The notes beneath the pieces are model-generated. The model was given only the letters and a program-made list of their open reading frames with translations, was not told the origin of the DNA and made no database searches. The translations under genes were made by a program, and so were the position numbers. From the NCBI RefSeq assembly GCF_009796745.1, contig NZ_CP047024.1, positions 558,001 through 622,000 on the forward strand: DNA of 64,000 bases, in the 5' to 3' direction. This document shows positions 44,891 to 54,525 of this stretch, in pieces; position 1 is the first letter of the stretch, and the number at the start of each line of letters is the position of its first letter. Source of the DNA: Paraglaciecola sp. L1A13. Its GTDB lineage: Bacteria; Pseudomonadota; Gammaproteobacteria; Enterobacterales; Alteromonadaceae.

Positions 44891-46807
44891 CTAAATCATA
44901 TCTTCAAAAGGGTTTTTCATTCTTAAATCGATAGGATTGGCAAATCCGGAAATACGAATTTCTTGATCGTTCATTTGAATATCATCGTCTTGGATAAGAT
45001 CCTGGCCAAAATGATAAATAGTATCAAAGTTGCCTTGACTGGCTGATAGATCGTAGGCCTTGGCTTTTTCACGTACTTGTTCACGGCGAGATTCATAAGC
45101 CGCAATATCTTCAGTGCAGTATCGCTTAGCGAGCATGGTATTGACAACGTGAGGTGATAATACCGTCGCAGTGGCATTGTTACCGCCAAATCCTTTGGAG
45201 TTTAGGAAGGCAACATCAACATTTCCTGGGCCTTTATCGATATCGGTTATTGAAATATTTAAGCGTTCATCAAATACATCATCTGCCACTTTATCGATGG
45301 TTTTAATACCCGGAATGAATCCATGTTTAAATACACCAAGACTCACCACTAACTGTTCGGCGCTCGCCGGCGACAACGGATGACCCACATACGCTTTTGC
45401 CGCAGTGACGGGCCAGTTTTGAATATCAAAAATCTTTGCCACTTCATGAAAAATACGTGATTCTGTGGTGCGGTTGGCAGGCGTACTTGAACCATGAGCT
45501 TGAATAAACGAACGCTCGCGAACAGATTCATCACCCACAACCGCGCGGGCCGCAGATACAGCTTTAGCCATTGTGATGTAGTTACCTGGGCCGGGTGCCG
45601 ATATAGATTTTTTATAACCATCAGCATTAATAAATACATCGCTTACTGCGCCATGAATATCCGCCCCTAGCTCTAACGCCAATGCATCGTCCATTAACAC
45701 CACATATTGGGTCGATTCTGCGATGGTAAAACCACAATTTTCGCCAAAAGGACGACTTGCACGGCGATGGTCAACTGTTTCAGATTTGTCTAAACGTTTT
45801 AAATTGTCTTCGCTGGCAAGTGCGCCCATGGTGGCGTAACCATCAATTATTTCTGGCAATATGGGTGCTTCGGCATTGCCAACGACGGCCACACGGCGCT
45901 TGCCATTTTTTATATCTTCAATGGCAGCACTGAGGTTATAAAGGAAACTGGCACAGGCCCCAACAATTGCACTCGTATGACCAACATTACCTAGCACATA
46001 AGCATTCACAAAGTCAGCAGGCATAGTGTTTAAGCCTAGAGGGCACTGCTTAGTACTGACTCGGCCACCTTTTAAGCGTGATTGCAACATGCCACCAAAA
46101 CCGTTTTCATCCAGCTGCGACATGGCATTACTGGCGTATACGCCTATTTCATCTGGTTTGACTGCATTGACTATGGTTTTCCATTCCATGCCTAATGAAC
46201 GAATGGCATCTGATGCACCCATAATAGCCATTTGTAAAGCGCGAGGATGAAAGCGGGCATTGTAGTGATCTTCGGGTTTAAATCCGCTGGGTAATTGTCC
46301 TGCTACTTTTACTGGGCATTCACGATAACTGTCTATTTTGAGATCTACTTCGCCGATAATTTCAACGTTCACTCGGTCTTTATTAATATCAGTTAACTGC
46401 CAATTTGTCGGTATTGGGTCAGGTAATTGTTTACGGGGCAATTCAAAACAAATGCCTATTTTGTCTGTAGACTTCATAGTGATATTTTTTTGCCAATGCA
46501 CGGCATTTACATCGAAGTGGCTTTTTTCGATTGTGCGAATGAGGGTCGAATTTAAAATTTGCTCTGAAAAGCGTTTAACCACTTCTTCTGCCGTTAAGGT
46601 TTGTTGATTATTTTCAATCGCATTATCAATAAAGAGACCGTTTTCGCAACGCACCAACTTCATCATTGTGGCCAAACCAAGCAGGGTTTCTTCTCGTTCA
46701 TTCACAGGTAAACTTTCTATTACCATTCGTTTGTAAGCGTGATGAAATGAACTGCGACCTGCGGCATTAAAACCACCAAATCCGACGATGACCGGTAATG
46801 AAGACAT
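44891..46807 (-). CDS. fabY: beta-ketoacyl-ACP synthase FabY
   Basis: A 638-residue condensing enzyme, much longer than FabB/FabF. The opening LPVIVGFGGFNAAGRSSFHH and length match FabY of Pseudomonas aeruginosa, which starts fatty-acid synthesis by condensing acetyl-CoA with malonyl-ACP. The catalytic Cys is in VGACASFLYNL, one His in QAHGSSTPANRT and the second in KAYVGHPLSPAS. An extra N-terminal region of about 200 residues precedes the thiolase fold. It is cytosolic. A GlxA-type regulator is divergently encoded. Confidence 0.88.
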   Translation of the reverse strand: MSSLPVIVGFGGFNAAGRSSFHHAYKRMVIESLPVNEREETLLGLATMMKLVRCENGLFIDNAIENNQQTLTAEEVVKRFSEQILNSTLIRTIEKSHFDVNAVHWQKNITMKSTDKIGICFELPRKQLPDPIPTNWQLTDINKDRVNVEIIGEVDLKIDSYRECPVKVAGQLPSGFKPEDHYNARFHPRALQMAIMGASDAIRSLGMEWKTIVNAVKPDEIGVYASNAMSQLDENGFGGMLQSRLKGGRVSTKQCPLGLNTMPADFVNAYVLGNVGHTSAIVGACASFLYNLSAAIEDIKNGKRRVAVVGNAEAPILPEIIDGYATMGALASEDNLKRLDKSETVDHRRASRPFGENCGFTIAESTQYVVLMDDALALELGADIHGAVSDVFINADGYKKSISAPGPGNYITMAKAVSAARAVVGDESVRERSFIQAHGSSTPANRTTESRIFHEVAKIFDIQNWPVTAAKAYVGHPLSPASAEQLVVSLGVFKHGFIPGIKTIDKVADDVFDERLNISITDIDKGPGNVDVAFLNSKGFGGNNATATVLSPHVVNTMLAKRYCTEDIAAYESRREQVREKAKAYDLSASQGNFDTIYHFGQDLIQDDDIQMNDQEIRISGFANPIDLRMKNPFEDMI

Positions 46808-46952
46808 ACTTAAGATACCAAATGTTTGAGTATCCGCAGTCTACTGTCTAGATTTGTGTTCTGGCAGGGTTATAATGGCCATAAAGTGTGGTGTTTTAGC
46901 CACTGGTTCGCTATCTTGGCCCAAGACACCCAAAAATTGCCTAAGCTGACTT

Positions 46953-47942
46953 GTGCATAAAATTACCTTTTTACTTTGCGATAATATGCTGGCCACTAGC
47001 GCGACTTTGCCTTTTGAAATGTTACGTGCCGCCGAAAGTGCTGCTCGTGCAAAAGAAGGTAGCCAAGTTGAAGCCGTGCTTATTCAAACAACGTCCATAG
47101 ATAAACGACCAATTAAAACCAGTATTGGTTTTTCCTTGTTACCCGATACCCAACTCGAAGAAGTGGGTGACAGCGATATTATTTATTTACCTGCTCTGTG
47201 GCGAAACCCTCGGCCAATTGTAAAAAAACACCCCGAAATTTTAGCGTGGTTACGTAAGGCTTATGAAAATGGAGCGATGCTCTCAGCAGTAGGCACAGGC
47301 TGTTGTTTCTTAGCTGAAGCAGGGCTGCTCAATGATAAACCTGCTACCACTCACTGGCATTATTTTGATCAGTTTCAACGAGACTACCCAAGGGTCAAAT
47401 TAAAACGTCAATACTTTATTACCCAAGCTAGCAATCTATACTGCTCAGCTAGCGTGAATGCGATGGCCGACCTTACCGTGCATTTTATTAAACGGCTCTA
47501 TGGCGAAGCGATAGCCAGCGTTGTTGAGCGAAATTTCTCCCATGAAATTCGCCGCCCCTATGAAAACACAAGTTACTTTGAAGGCAGCACAAAACAGCAC
47601 CCCGATGAGGAAATAGTACAAGCGCAAATTTGGTTGCAAGACAATTATAACCGGCAGATTAACCTGAGCGAGGTAGCGGGGCGCTTTGAAATGAGCGTAC
47701 GCACATTTAACCGCCGTTTTAAAAATGCCACCGGACAAACACCGCTACGGTATTTACAAAAAGTCCGTATTGAAATCGCCAAAGACTTATTACAAACAAG
47801 TAATCTAAACGTAAGTGAAGTAGCAGATAAAATTGGCTATCAAGATGTGGGGTATTTTACCTCTTTGTTTGTGAAATTATTGGCTACTTCGCCGCGGGAA
47901 TACAGAGCAACAGTCCGAGCTAAGTTATTTACTGCTGATTGA
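46953..47942 (+). CDS. GlxA-like AraC-family transcriptional regulator
   Basis: A 329-residue regulator. The N-terminal DJ-1/PfpI-like domain (about 1-190) begins HKITFLLCDNMLATSATLPFEML and holds the elbow AVGTGCCFLAEAG. A C-terminal AraC DNA-binding domain follows, with two helix-turn-helix units (INLSEVAGRFEMSVRTFNRRF and LNVSEVADKIGYQDVGYFTSLF). The GTG at 46953 starts the family's usual N-terminus. It may control its divergent neighbour fabY or distant amine or amino-acid genes. No operator was identified. Confidence 0.88.
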   Translation: MHKITFLLCDNMLATSATLPFEMLRAAESAARAKEGSQVEAVLIQTTSIDKRPIKTSIGFSLLPDTQLEEVGDSDIIYLPALWRNPRPIVKKHPEILAWLRKAYENGAMLSAVGTGCCFLAEAGLLNDKPATTHWHYFDQFQRDYPRVKLKRQYFITQASNLYCSASVNAMADLTVHFIKRLYGEAIASVVERNFSHEIRRPYENTSYFEGSTKQHPDEEIVQAQIWLQDNYNRQINLSEVAGRFEMSVRTFNRRFKNATGQTPLRYLQKVRIEIAKDLLQTSNLNVSEVADKIGYQDVGYFTSLFVKLLATSPREYRATVRAKLFTAD

Positions 47943-48012
47943 AAACGGCTATGTTTTAGACGCTTTTTAAAACCGCATACTTTGATAAGCGAAGGGCATA
48001 AGGTGCACACAG

Positions 48013-48079
48013 TTCGCAAAGCGAATTCCCCGCACGCGTAACGTGTAGAGTGGCCGTAGGCCATAAGCGAACGAGTTCG
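48013..48079. repeat. cluster of four short hairpins
   Basis: Four small perfect palindromes follow one another: TTCGCAAAGCGAA (48013-48025), CACG...CGTG (48033-48045), TGGCCGTAGGCCA (48051-48063) and CGAACGAGTTCG (48068-48079). The third, with flanks, recurs at 59872-59888 as GTGGCCGCAGGCCATAA. It is a dispersed short palindromic repeat in the gap 47943-48196. Confidence 0.75.
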
Positions 48080-48196
48080 AATAAAATCCAGGTTTTATCA
48101 GCGCAGTGTTGCCAACGTCAGTGATATCATAGCTTTATTACACATTTTACAGGGTGCCTGACATCGTTTTTAGTCGGCATCTAACTTAGGAGAAAA

Positions 48197-49462
48197 ATGA
48201 TGACTCTTGATAATGACACTATTACAGGCACAGGCACAGGAATCGGTATAGGCACGCAAACACCCGAGCAAGCATTAGCCACATTGAGCGATATGACTCA
48301 AGACCTTGTGCCAATTCAGCCAGAAGAACACTTAAAGCGTATGGCTATAGCCCAAGCGTATATGCAAGCCCATAATATCGCCGCTATTTATCTAAATGCA
48401 GGTACCAACCTTACATATTTTACCGGTATGAAATGGTATGCCAGTGAGCGCATGGTAGGGGCCATTCTGCCAGCAAAAGGCGCTGTGCAATATATCGCGC
48501 CTTACTTCGAAATTGGCAGTCTAAATGGGTTTAAAGTCATAGATGGGCCAATACACGGCTGGCAAGAGCATGAAAATCCTTATGGCTTATTTGTTGACGT
48601 CCTAAGACAACTAAACATAGCCGATACCGCCACAATTGGTATAGACGAAAGCGCGCAGTTTTTTATATTCGACGGTATCAATAAAGCCCAAACTGGCTTA
48701 ACGCTCATCAATGCACAAGAGGTTACTGCCCATTGTAGAATGCATAAGTCTGCTAGCGAACTAGCGTTGATGCAAGGGGCGATGAATATGACCTTAGCCG
48801 TGCATCAAGCAACCGCAAGTATGTTGTACCCAGGAATCAGCACCACAGAAGTAGAAGCTTTTATTGAACAAGCACACCAAAAGGTTGGTGCGCCGGGCAA
48901 TTATTTTTGTATTGTGCTCTTCGGGATCGCGACTTCATTCCCACATGGTGTTAAAGATCCGCAAATTCTCAAGGAAGGGGATGTCGTGTTAATCGACACC
49001 GGCTGCAAAGTGTACGACTATATATCTGACATTACCCGAACGTATGTATTTGGTGAACCAACGAGTCGGCAACGACAGTTTTGGGGCGATGAAAAAGCCG
49101 CACAACTTGCTGCCTTTAACGCCGCCCAAATCGGTGTGCCATGCGAAGACGTCGATGCAACGGCTCGTCAATACTTAGCCTCACAAGGTTTAGGCCCAGA
49201 ATACCAAACACCCGGTTGTCCACATCGTACCGGCCATGGCATTGGGTTAGATATTCACGAGTGGCCTTATTTGGTTGGCGGCAACAAAACCCCACTCGCC
49301 AAAGGCATGTGTTTTAGCAATGAACCTATGCTGGTTATACCCGATGAATTCGGTATTCGATTAGAGGATCATTTTTATATGACCGATGAAGGTCCGCGCT
49401 GGTTTACCCAGCCAAGCGACAGTATTGATAACCCTTTTGGTTTGCACGAACCTGCCTCGTAA
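48197..49462 (+). CDS. M24-family peptidase (Xaa-Pro aminopeptidase-like)
   Basis: A 421-residue metallopeptidase. A Gly/Thr-rich low-complexity leader (ITGTGTGIGIGT) precedes a creatinase-like N-domain. The C-terminal pita-bread domain carries all five ligands: Asp in LIDTGCKVYDYISDITR, His in HRTGHGIGLDIHEW, Glu in FSNEPMLVIPD and Glu in GIRLEDHFYM. It should cut an N-terminal X-Pro bond or a related amide in the cytosol. TAGGAG precedes the ATG. Confidence 0.92.
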   Translation: MMTLDNDTITGTGTGIGIGTQTPEQALATLSDMTQDLVPIQPEEHLKRMAIAQAYMQAHNIAAIYLNAGTNLTYFTGMKWYASERMVGAILPAKGAVQYIAPYFEIGSLNGFKVIDGPIHGWQEHENPYGLFVDVLRQLNIADTATIGIDESAQFFIFDGINKAQTGLTLINAQEVTAHCRMHKSASELALMQGAMNMTLAVHQATASMLYPGISTTEVEAFIEQAHQKVGAPGNYFCIVLFGIATSFPHGVKDPQILKEGDVVLIDTGCKVYDYISDITRTYVFGEPTSRQRQFWGDEKAAQLAAFNAAQIGVPCEDVDATARQYLASQGLGPEYQTPGCPHRTGHGIGLDIHEWPYLVGGNKTPLAKGMCFSNEPMLVIPDEFGIRLEDHFYMTDEGPRWFTQPSDSIDNPFGLHEPAS

Positions 49463-49490
49463 TACATCAGTTGGTGATTAAGCAAAAAGA

Positions 49491-49522
49491 AGCCCGTAGA
49501 CCTTAAGGTCTGCGGGTTTTTC
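49491..49522. terminator. bidirectional terminator between M24 peptidase and TonB receptor
   Basis: AAGCCCG.AGACCT pairs with AGGTCT.CGGGTTTTT, with a T run on the plus strand and A-rich sequence giving CTTCTTTTT on the minus strand. It can serve both convergent genes. Confidence 0.85.
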
Positions 49523-49612
49523 AAGGCTTTATGAGTCGTACGAATTGGCGGAGTGTCGGGTAAACTTACTTTGATGTCACCGCTCTACAGCACCAAATGA
49601 CGTGCCACTATA

Positions 49613-51727
49613 TTAAAAGTTATATGAGGCTGACACTCTAAAGCTGCGCGGGGTACCAGGTTGTACCCAAACATCTGCAAATGAGTTGGTGTAATAATCT
49701 TTATCAAATAAATTATCTACTTCAGCCCGCAACGAAATTGACTCCGTTATTTCATAAGCGACGAACGCTCTGACAATGGTGTAGCTAGGTAGGGTGAAAT
49801 CGGTACCAAAGTAACCATTTCTTTTATCTACGTACACTAAGCCACCACCGACTTCGAACTCTTTACCGTCTAGCTCAAGCAATTGAACCAGTTGTAGACT
49901 TAGTTGTTGCTCAGGCACATTAAGTAGGTCCGTCCCTGCTTCGATTGTGTAACCAAAATTGGCATCAAAAAAGGCATTTTTCGTTTTCGCATCTACATAA
50001 GCATAAGACGCCCAAAGAGTTAATCCATCTGCAATTTCGCCATTGATGTCAATTTCAATGCCTTGACTCTCTGCTTCTCCAATCGCTGCAAATGTGAAGT
50101 TGGTTGGATCATCAACCACGAGAAGATTGTCTTGCTCGACTTTGAATATGGCAATCGTTCCAAACAATGCGCCATCGTTCAGTGTGAATTTAATGCCTGC
50201 TTCGGCTGAGGTCGACTGGTTTGGCTCGAAGCCGTCACCGCTGCTGTCGGTACCTGATAAGGGGCGGAAATTCTCACCATAAGACGCATACACAGACAGC
50301 GTATCAGATGCCTCATACACAATACCAAACTGCGGACTGACCCGCGTTTCTTCTTGCTTTGATTGGCTATCAGATAAACGGTTATTTAGGGTCTGTTGAT
50401 AGTCATCAAAACGTGCGCCGATACGTATATCAAGCTTGTCGGTTAAGCTAATTTGATCTTGCACAAACACGCCAAGTGATTCTTGTGTTTCAAGGCGATC
50501 TATTTGTGTAGAAAAATCTGTTGCTAGTTCACCATAAACAGGGTTGAACACTTTGATGTACTGCTCGGTAGTGCGGTCACGCAGCGCAAATTGGTCATTC
50601 TCAAACTTGTCTGAATCAACACCAACTATTAAGCGATGTGCTAATCCAGCGACTTCTATGTTACCGGTAAGTTCAGCGCGAAATACTTGATAGGTTGCAT
50701 CATAATCACGGTAGCGGCGAAAGCGATCCACTTCTTCGTCAACGATGCCATCAAAACCTGTTTCCGTAGCGAAGCCTTCTAATGAGGTATCACGATAGTT
50801 AACACCTACTAATGCACTCCAGTTTTGGTCAAAGTCATGTTGAAACTCAACTTGATGCCCTAATACGTCGCCTTCCATGGGGCCGTCGCCGGGCTCACCT
50901 AAAAAGCGGCTTTGTGGAATACGTCCAAGCTCACCATCTATCGCTAACACACCTCGGTCGAAGGGAACTTCTTGGTGAGCGTATTCTAATTCGTAAACTA
51001 GGGTACTTTCATCGCTGATATCCCATGCTATTGAAGGGCTAAAACCTTGTTTTGTGCTTTCAATGGTATCGCGAAAACTGCCTGCATCTTCAAAGAAGCC
51101 TACAAAGCGCACCGCTACTTCGTCTGATACTGGGGTGGTGTAATCTATATCCGCTCGGTATGTATCATAGCTACCTGCAGATATCTTTATTTCGCCCGCG
51201 GTATCAAATGTTGGGCGCTTGGTGACTAGGTTTACTGTGCCGCCAGGTTCGCCACGGCCAAATAGTGCCGCGCGTGGGCCTTTTAATACTTCGACTGTCT
51301 CGATACCTGATAGGTCGCGAGAGCCGCCAAAACCTCTGCCCGCATTAAAACCATTTACAAGGTAGTTACTGGGTAGGTTTTCATCACCCACAAATCCCCG
51401 TAAAGCAAAGCTGTTCCAAAGGCCGCCAAAATTATTCTGACGAGCAACAGATGCAGACAAGTCTAATGCTTGGTTTAAATCAATCGCACCTGCATTTTCT
51501 AATGCTTCAGAATTTATTCTTAATTCTGATTGAGGGGTTTCTAATGGGCTAAAGTTGCCTTGATAAGCTTGACGAGACCCAACAATGCTGACCGTTTCGA
51601 TGGGATTTTCTTGGTTTACGTTTTTTGATGCACTTTGCTCATCTGCTGCAACGACTTGATTGACAAACAGGCTAGCTAAGCAGGCACTGAGATAGGTGAG
51701 CTTTAGCCCGTGTGTACCAGAGTTCAT
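49613..51727 (-). CDS. TonB-dependent siderophore receptor, linked to ABC-2 transporter
   Basis: A 704-residue outer-membrane receptor. A signal peptide ends near NQVVAADE. The plug contains QALDLSASVARQ, LRGFVGDE and ETVEVLKGPRAALFGRGEPG, followed by GTVNLVTKRP. The barrel ends in SASYNF with terminal Phe. The plug resembles ferrichrome-type receptors (FhuE/FcuA group), but the ligand is unknown. It is the last gene of a four-gene minus-strand operon, 27 bases after the second permease. No Fur box lies directly before it, so it depends on the operon promoter near 55.27 kb. Confidence 0.9.
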   Translation of the reverse strand: MNSGTHGLKLTYLSACLASLFVNQVVAADEQSASKNVNQENPIETVSIVGSRQAYQGNFSPLETPQSELRINSEALENAGAIDLNQALDLSASVARQNNFGGLWNSFALRGFVGDENLPSNYLVNGFNAGRGFGGSRDLSGIETVEVLKGPRAALFGRGEPGGTVNLVTKRPTFDTAGEIKISAGSYDTYRADIDYTTPVSDEVAVRFVGFFEDAGSFRDTIESTKQGFSPSIAWDISDESTLVYELEYAHQEVPFDRGVLAIDGELGRIPQSRFLGEPGDGPMEGDVLGHQVEFQHDFDQNWSALVGVNYRDTSLEGFATETGFDGIVDEEVDRFRRYRDYDATYQVFRAELTGNIEVAGLAHRLIVGVDSDKFENDQFALRDRTTEQYIKVFNPVYGELATDFSTQIDRLETQESLGVFVQDQISLTDKLDIRIGARFDDYQQTLNNRLSDSQSKQEETRVSPQFGIVYEASDTLSVYASYGENFRPLSGTDSSGDGFEPNQSTSAEAGIKFTLNDGALFGTIAIFKVEQDNLLVVDDPTNFTFAAIGEAESQGIEIDINGEIADGLTLWASYAYVDAKTKNAFFDANFGYTIEAGTDLLNVPEQQLSLQLVQLLELDGKEFEVGGGLVYVDKRNGYFGTDFTLPSYTIVRAFVAYEITESISLRAEVDNLFDKDYYTNSFADVWVQPGTPRSFRVSASYNF

Positions 51728-51754
51728 GGTGAAACCTTATTGATAGTTTAATTG

Positions 51755-53065
51755 TTATTTTTGTGTCGATTGAACGCCATCGGAATCGCAATCGTCTCGT
51801 TGTTCAATAATGAGTTTGTCAAAACTAGGCATGCTAGCTAGATTCCCTTTGTCAAATTCGCCCTTAGCGAATAGAAAGGGGTAGTGAAACAATCGAAGCT
51901 GTCGATGGAACGCCCGTACTTGTTGCTCGTAGTTAAAAGCGGCAATTGCGTCTGTATCAGCAAGGCGAGTTAATAGCCGTTGCAGTAACAAGGGTGGGGA
52001 AAGTAATGATGCATAACCAGCTAACGCGTATTTTTTCTCGGATGCGGCGCGATATTCTTCAGATATTGAAGCAGCGGCTTGATCGCCTACCTGTTGAAAT
52101 GCGTAATACCATTTCCACTCAAACATACTTTCCATGGCGACATTATCCTTCCATTCAGGATGGGTTGCGGTGAACGCATTCATAGTGACTTCTTCAGGAA
52201 TATCCCATGCGTCATTTACTGCTTCTCGCTGAATCAGCACTATGTCGCCACCTTTAGGAGAATGGACAAGTTTGTTGATGATCAAGTCGCCTAGAATCGG
52301 TGTTATAAAGGCGAACAACACCCATATTCCTATTAACCCAGAGGCCACCTTAGGGGCACTGTTTGCATTTTTGCCCCAATAAACGCTTAATATCGTCCAA
52401 AACGCCAAATAGATGAAACAGTAGAAAGATACCAGTCCTACAGCATCAAGTGACGTACCACTCACCCAAGCCCCTGCATAAAATGGCAGCATTAGGCACA
52501 GAAAAACTGACATGAAACGTATTGCTCCACGCGCTCCCCATAAAGCCCAAGGGGATTTTGCGGTGGTGACTAACAAATCATGCCTGCCACTGCTGCGTTC
52601 GCTGGCGAATAAGTCATGGAACAGCAAGATAATAATGAGCGGCGAGAGGGCACTTATTACGAAGACAAAATCGATTTTACCGGCTTGGGTGAGTTCCGCA
52701 TTTTGAGTGTCGCTTTCGTAGATTTGCCCCTCTATGGCAAGCATTTTAATGCGATGCTTCCATGGGTAAATATCGCGCTCACCTAAGGCCGCAAAGGCTA
52801 AATCCGAAGGTGCTGAATAAGTAAGATGAAAACTGTAATAGGCCAGCGACCCGATGTCGTCATACTTTTGCTGTGCTTCAGTACGGTCGGTTAAATCGGC
52901 CACTTTTAAGCGCTCGATTGTTTGCTGCTGTTGCTCAATTTCATTTAAGCCACTGTATACTGAAAAACCAGATATTAAGACGGTGCAGCCCAATAGCACC
53001 AGTAGGTATTTCTGACGCAGCATAAATCGCCATTCGCGACTAAGCTGTTTAAACATATAACTCAT
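51755..53065 (-). CDS. ABC-2-type permease (DUF3526-like), second subunit
   Basis: A 436-residue membrane protein. The ATG at 53065 overlaps the stop of the preceding gene (ATGA), which fixes the start better than the longer frame. TM1 (YLLVLLGCTVLISGFSVYSG) is followed by a long extracytoplasmic domain of about 100 residues, then five helices. SPLIIILLFHDLFASERSSG is the phrase typical of ABC-2/DUF3526 permeases. It pairs with the similar permease upstream and the ATPase to form a heterodimeric transporter. Confidence 0.85.
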   Translation of the reverse strand: MSYMFKQLSREWRFMLRQKYLLVLLGCTVLISGFSVYSGLNEIEQQQQTIERLKVADLTDRTEAQQKYDDIGSLAYYSFHLTYSAPSDLAFAALGERDIYPWKHRIKMLAIEGQIYESDTQNAELTQAGKIDFVFVISALSPLIIILLFHDLFASERSSGRHDLLVTTAKSPWALWGARGAIRFMSVFLCLMLPFYAGAWVSGTSLDAVGLVSFYCFIYLAFWTILSVYWGKNANSAPKVASGLIGIWVLFAFITPILGDLIINKLVHSPKGGDIVLIQREAVNDAWDIPEEVTMNAFTATHPEWKDNVAMESMFEWKWYYAFQQVGDQAAASISEEYRAASEKKYALAGYASLLSPPLLLQRLLTRLADTDAIAAFNYEQQVRAFHRQLRLFHYPFLFAKGEFDKGNLASMPSFDKLIIEQRDDCDSDGVQSTQK

Positions 53066-54525
53066 ACTAAGCGTTTCCCTACCAGTCGAATGACAAATAT
53101 TAGCGCCGCTATCCAAGCTAGCAACTGTAAAAAAGCAGGTACACTTCGTTTTAATCGAAGGGTGGGCTTATCAATACCAAACGAGAAATCTTCTAACACT
53201 TGCCAGTTTTTGGCTTCTACTCGCGCTTTTTGTGCCGCATCAGCGTCTGTATTGCGAGCCATGTCATCTTGGTAACTAAGTTGCTCTACTTGAATCTTAT
53301 TTAAGCCTTGCACAAAGCTAAACCTAAGGGCTTCAGCCTCACGTAGAAATCTATGGTGGGTTTCTATACTGGTACCTGCTGTGTTCATCGACAATGTACG
53401 AACTGCCACCATAGGTGATAGCCAACCGAAATATCTGGATACATTTGTTTGGGCTAACTCTGTTTGCATACGTTGTTCTGCAAACTCATTCAAAACCCCC
53501 GTTAATTCTGCTTCCGATGCCATTGCAATTGCACCTCTATAGTTGATAGGAAGCTGCTCAATTGAATCTACATCGTACTGTTTTAATAAAGACGTTTTTA
53601 ATTGGGCAAATGCAGGGTCGCTGGCATTGTGACCATCACCTAATTTTCTGAGTTGTGCGATAACAGCAAAATCAGTTTCTAGCTTTCCTGCCGTGGGGAC
53701 TGCCGTCATTGCGGTAGAGCTGGCAACTCTTGGCATCACCACACAGAGTAATATCCAGGCTAATGTCAGTGCAGTGAAGCTTTCACTGTTTTTTGAAAAT
53801 GCGCTAGAAAATAGCAAAACCAACAATGCCCATACTGTTAGATAAAGAGCGTACCCCAGAATAAATCCCAAAATAGCGGCAACACTTTCCCCTTCATGCA
53901 GGCTAAAAAGCGCCGACACGGATAACGGGACTAAAATAAGGCCGATGACCGACAGTAATGCCAATCCCTTACCTGCAATTAGCGTAAAGCCTGACGTACC
54001 TTGAGATAGCAGATAGGTAAGTGTTTGGGATTCACGCTCTCGACTTACCGAGCTGTAGCCAATAAGGATGAGTAGCAACGGAGCTAAGGTTTGTACGATA
54101 AATGCCGGCGTCAGATTGCCAAGCTGAGTTAATGCTGTACTTTGTTTTTGGTCAGCGAACATTGCACTGTTTTGTCGATGTCCTTCCAGAAATATGGAAT
54201 TTCCAGTGTAGGCATCAACGCCAGGGTCTAAGGCACTGAGTGGCGATGGGGCTCTAAAAGCATAATGTCCATAATGCACCATTCTATGTGGGTGTCGGTC
54301 AGGCTGGTCAACAAAGGTCTGCTGTGCATTGCTTTGTAATGCATGCCTAGTATGGCTTAACTCCATTGTATTAATGGCAGTCACTATGACAGATGATAAA
54401 GTAAGTAATAATCCGATTGCCAATACTGATATTGCTAATTTAGAGCGCAACCAATAACGCCATTCATCTTTGGCGACAATAATAATTTTTGCGAAGCTCG
54501 CTATTGAAAATGAATTATCACTCAC
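53062..54525 (-). CDS. ABC-2-type permease (DUF3526-like), first subunit
   Basis: A 487-residue membrane protein with the same plan as its downstream neighbour: TM1 near 30-50, a large extracytoplasmic loop, then helices beginning with LAPLLLILIGYSSVSRERESQT, the ABC-2/DUF3526 signature. Later helices lie near 200, 235, 270 and the C-terminus (FLQLLAWIAALIFVIRLVG). Its start overlaps the ATPase stop and its stop overlaps the next start, so three genes are tightly coupled. Confidence 0.86.
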   Translation of the reverse strand: MSDNSFSIASFAKIIIVAKDEWRYWLRSKLAISVLAIGLLLTLSSVIVTAINTMELSHTRHALQSNAQQTFVDQPDRHPHRMVHYGHYAFRAPSPLSALDPGVDAYTGNSIFLEGHRQNSAMFADQKQSTALTQLGNLTPAFIVQTLAPLLLILIGYSSVSRERESQTLTYLLSQGTSGFTLIAGKGLALLSVIGLILVPLSVSALFSLHEGESVAAILGFILGYALYLTVWALLVLLFSSAFSKNSESFTALTLAWILLCVVMPRVASSTAMTAVPTAGKLETDFAVIAQLRKLGDGHNASDPAFAQLKTSLLKQYDVDSIEQLPINYRGAIAMASEAELTGVLNEFAEQRMQTELAQTNVSRYFGWLSPMVAVRTLSMNTAGTSIETHHRFLREAEALRFSFVQGLNKIQVEQLSYQDDMARNTDADAAQKARVEAKNWQVLEDFSFGIDKPTLRLKRSVPAFLQLLAWIAALIFVIRLVGKRLV

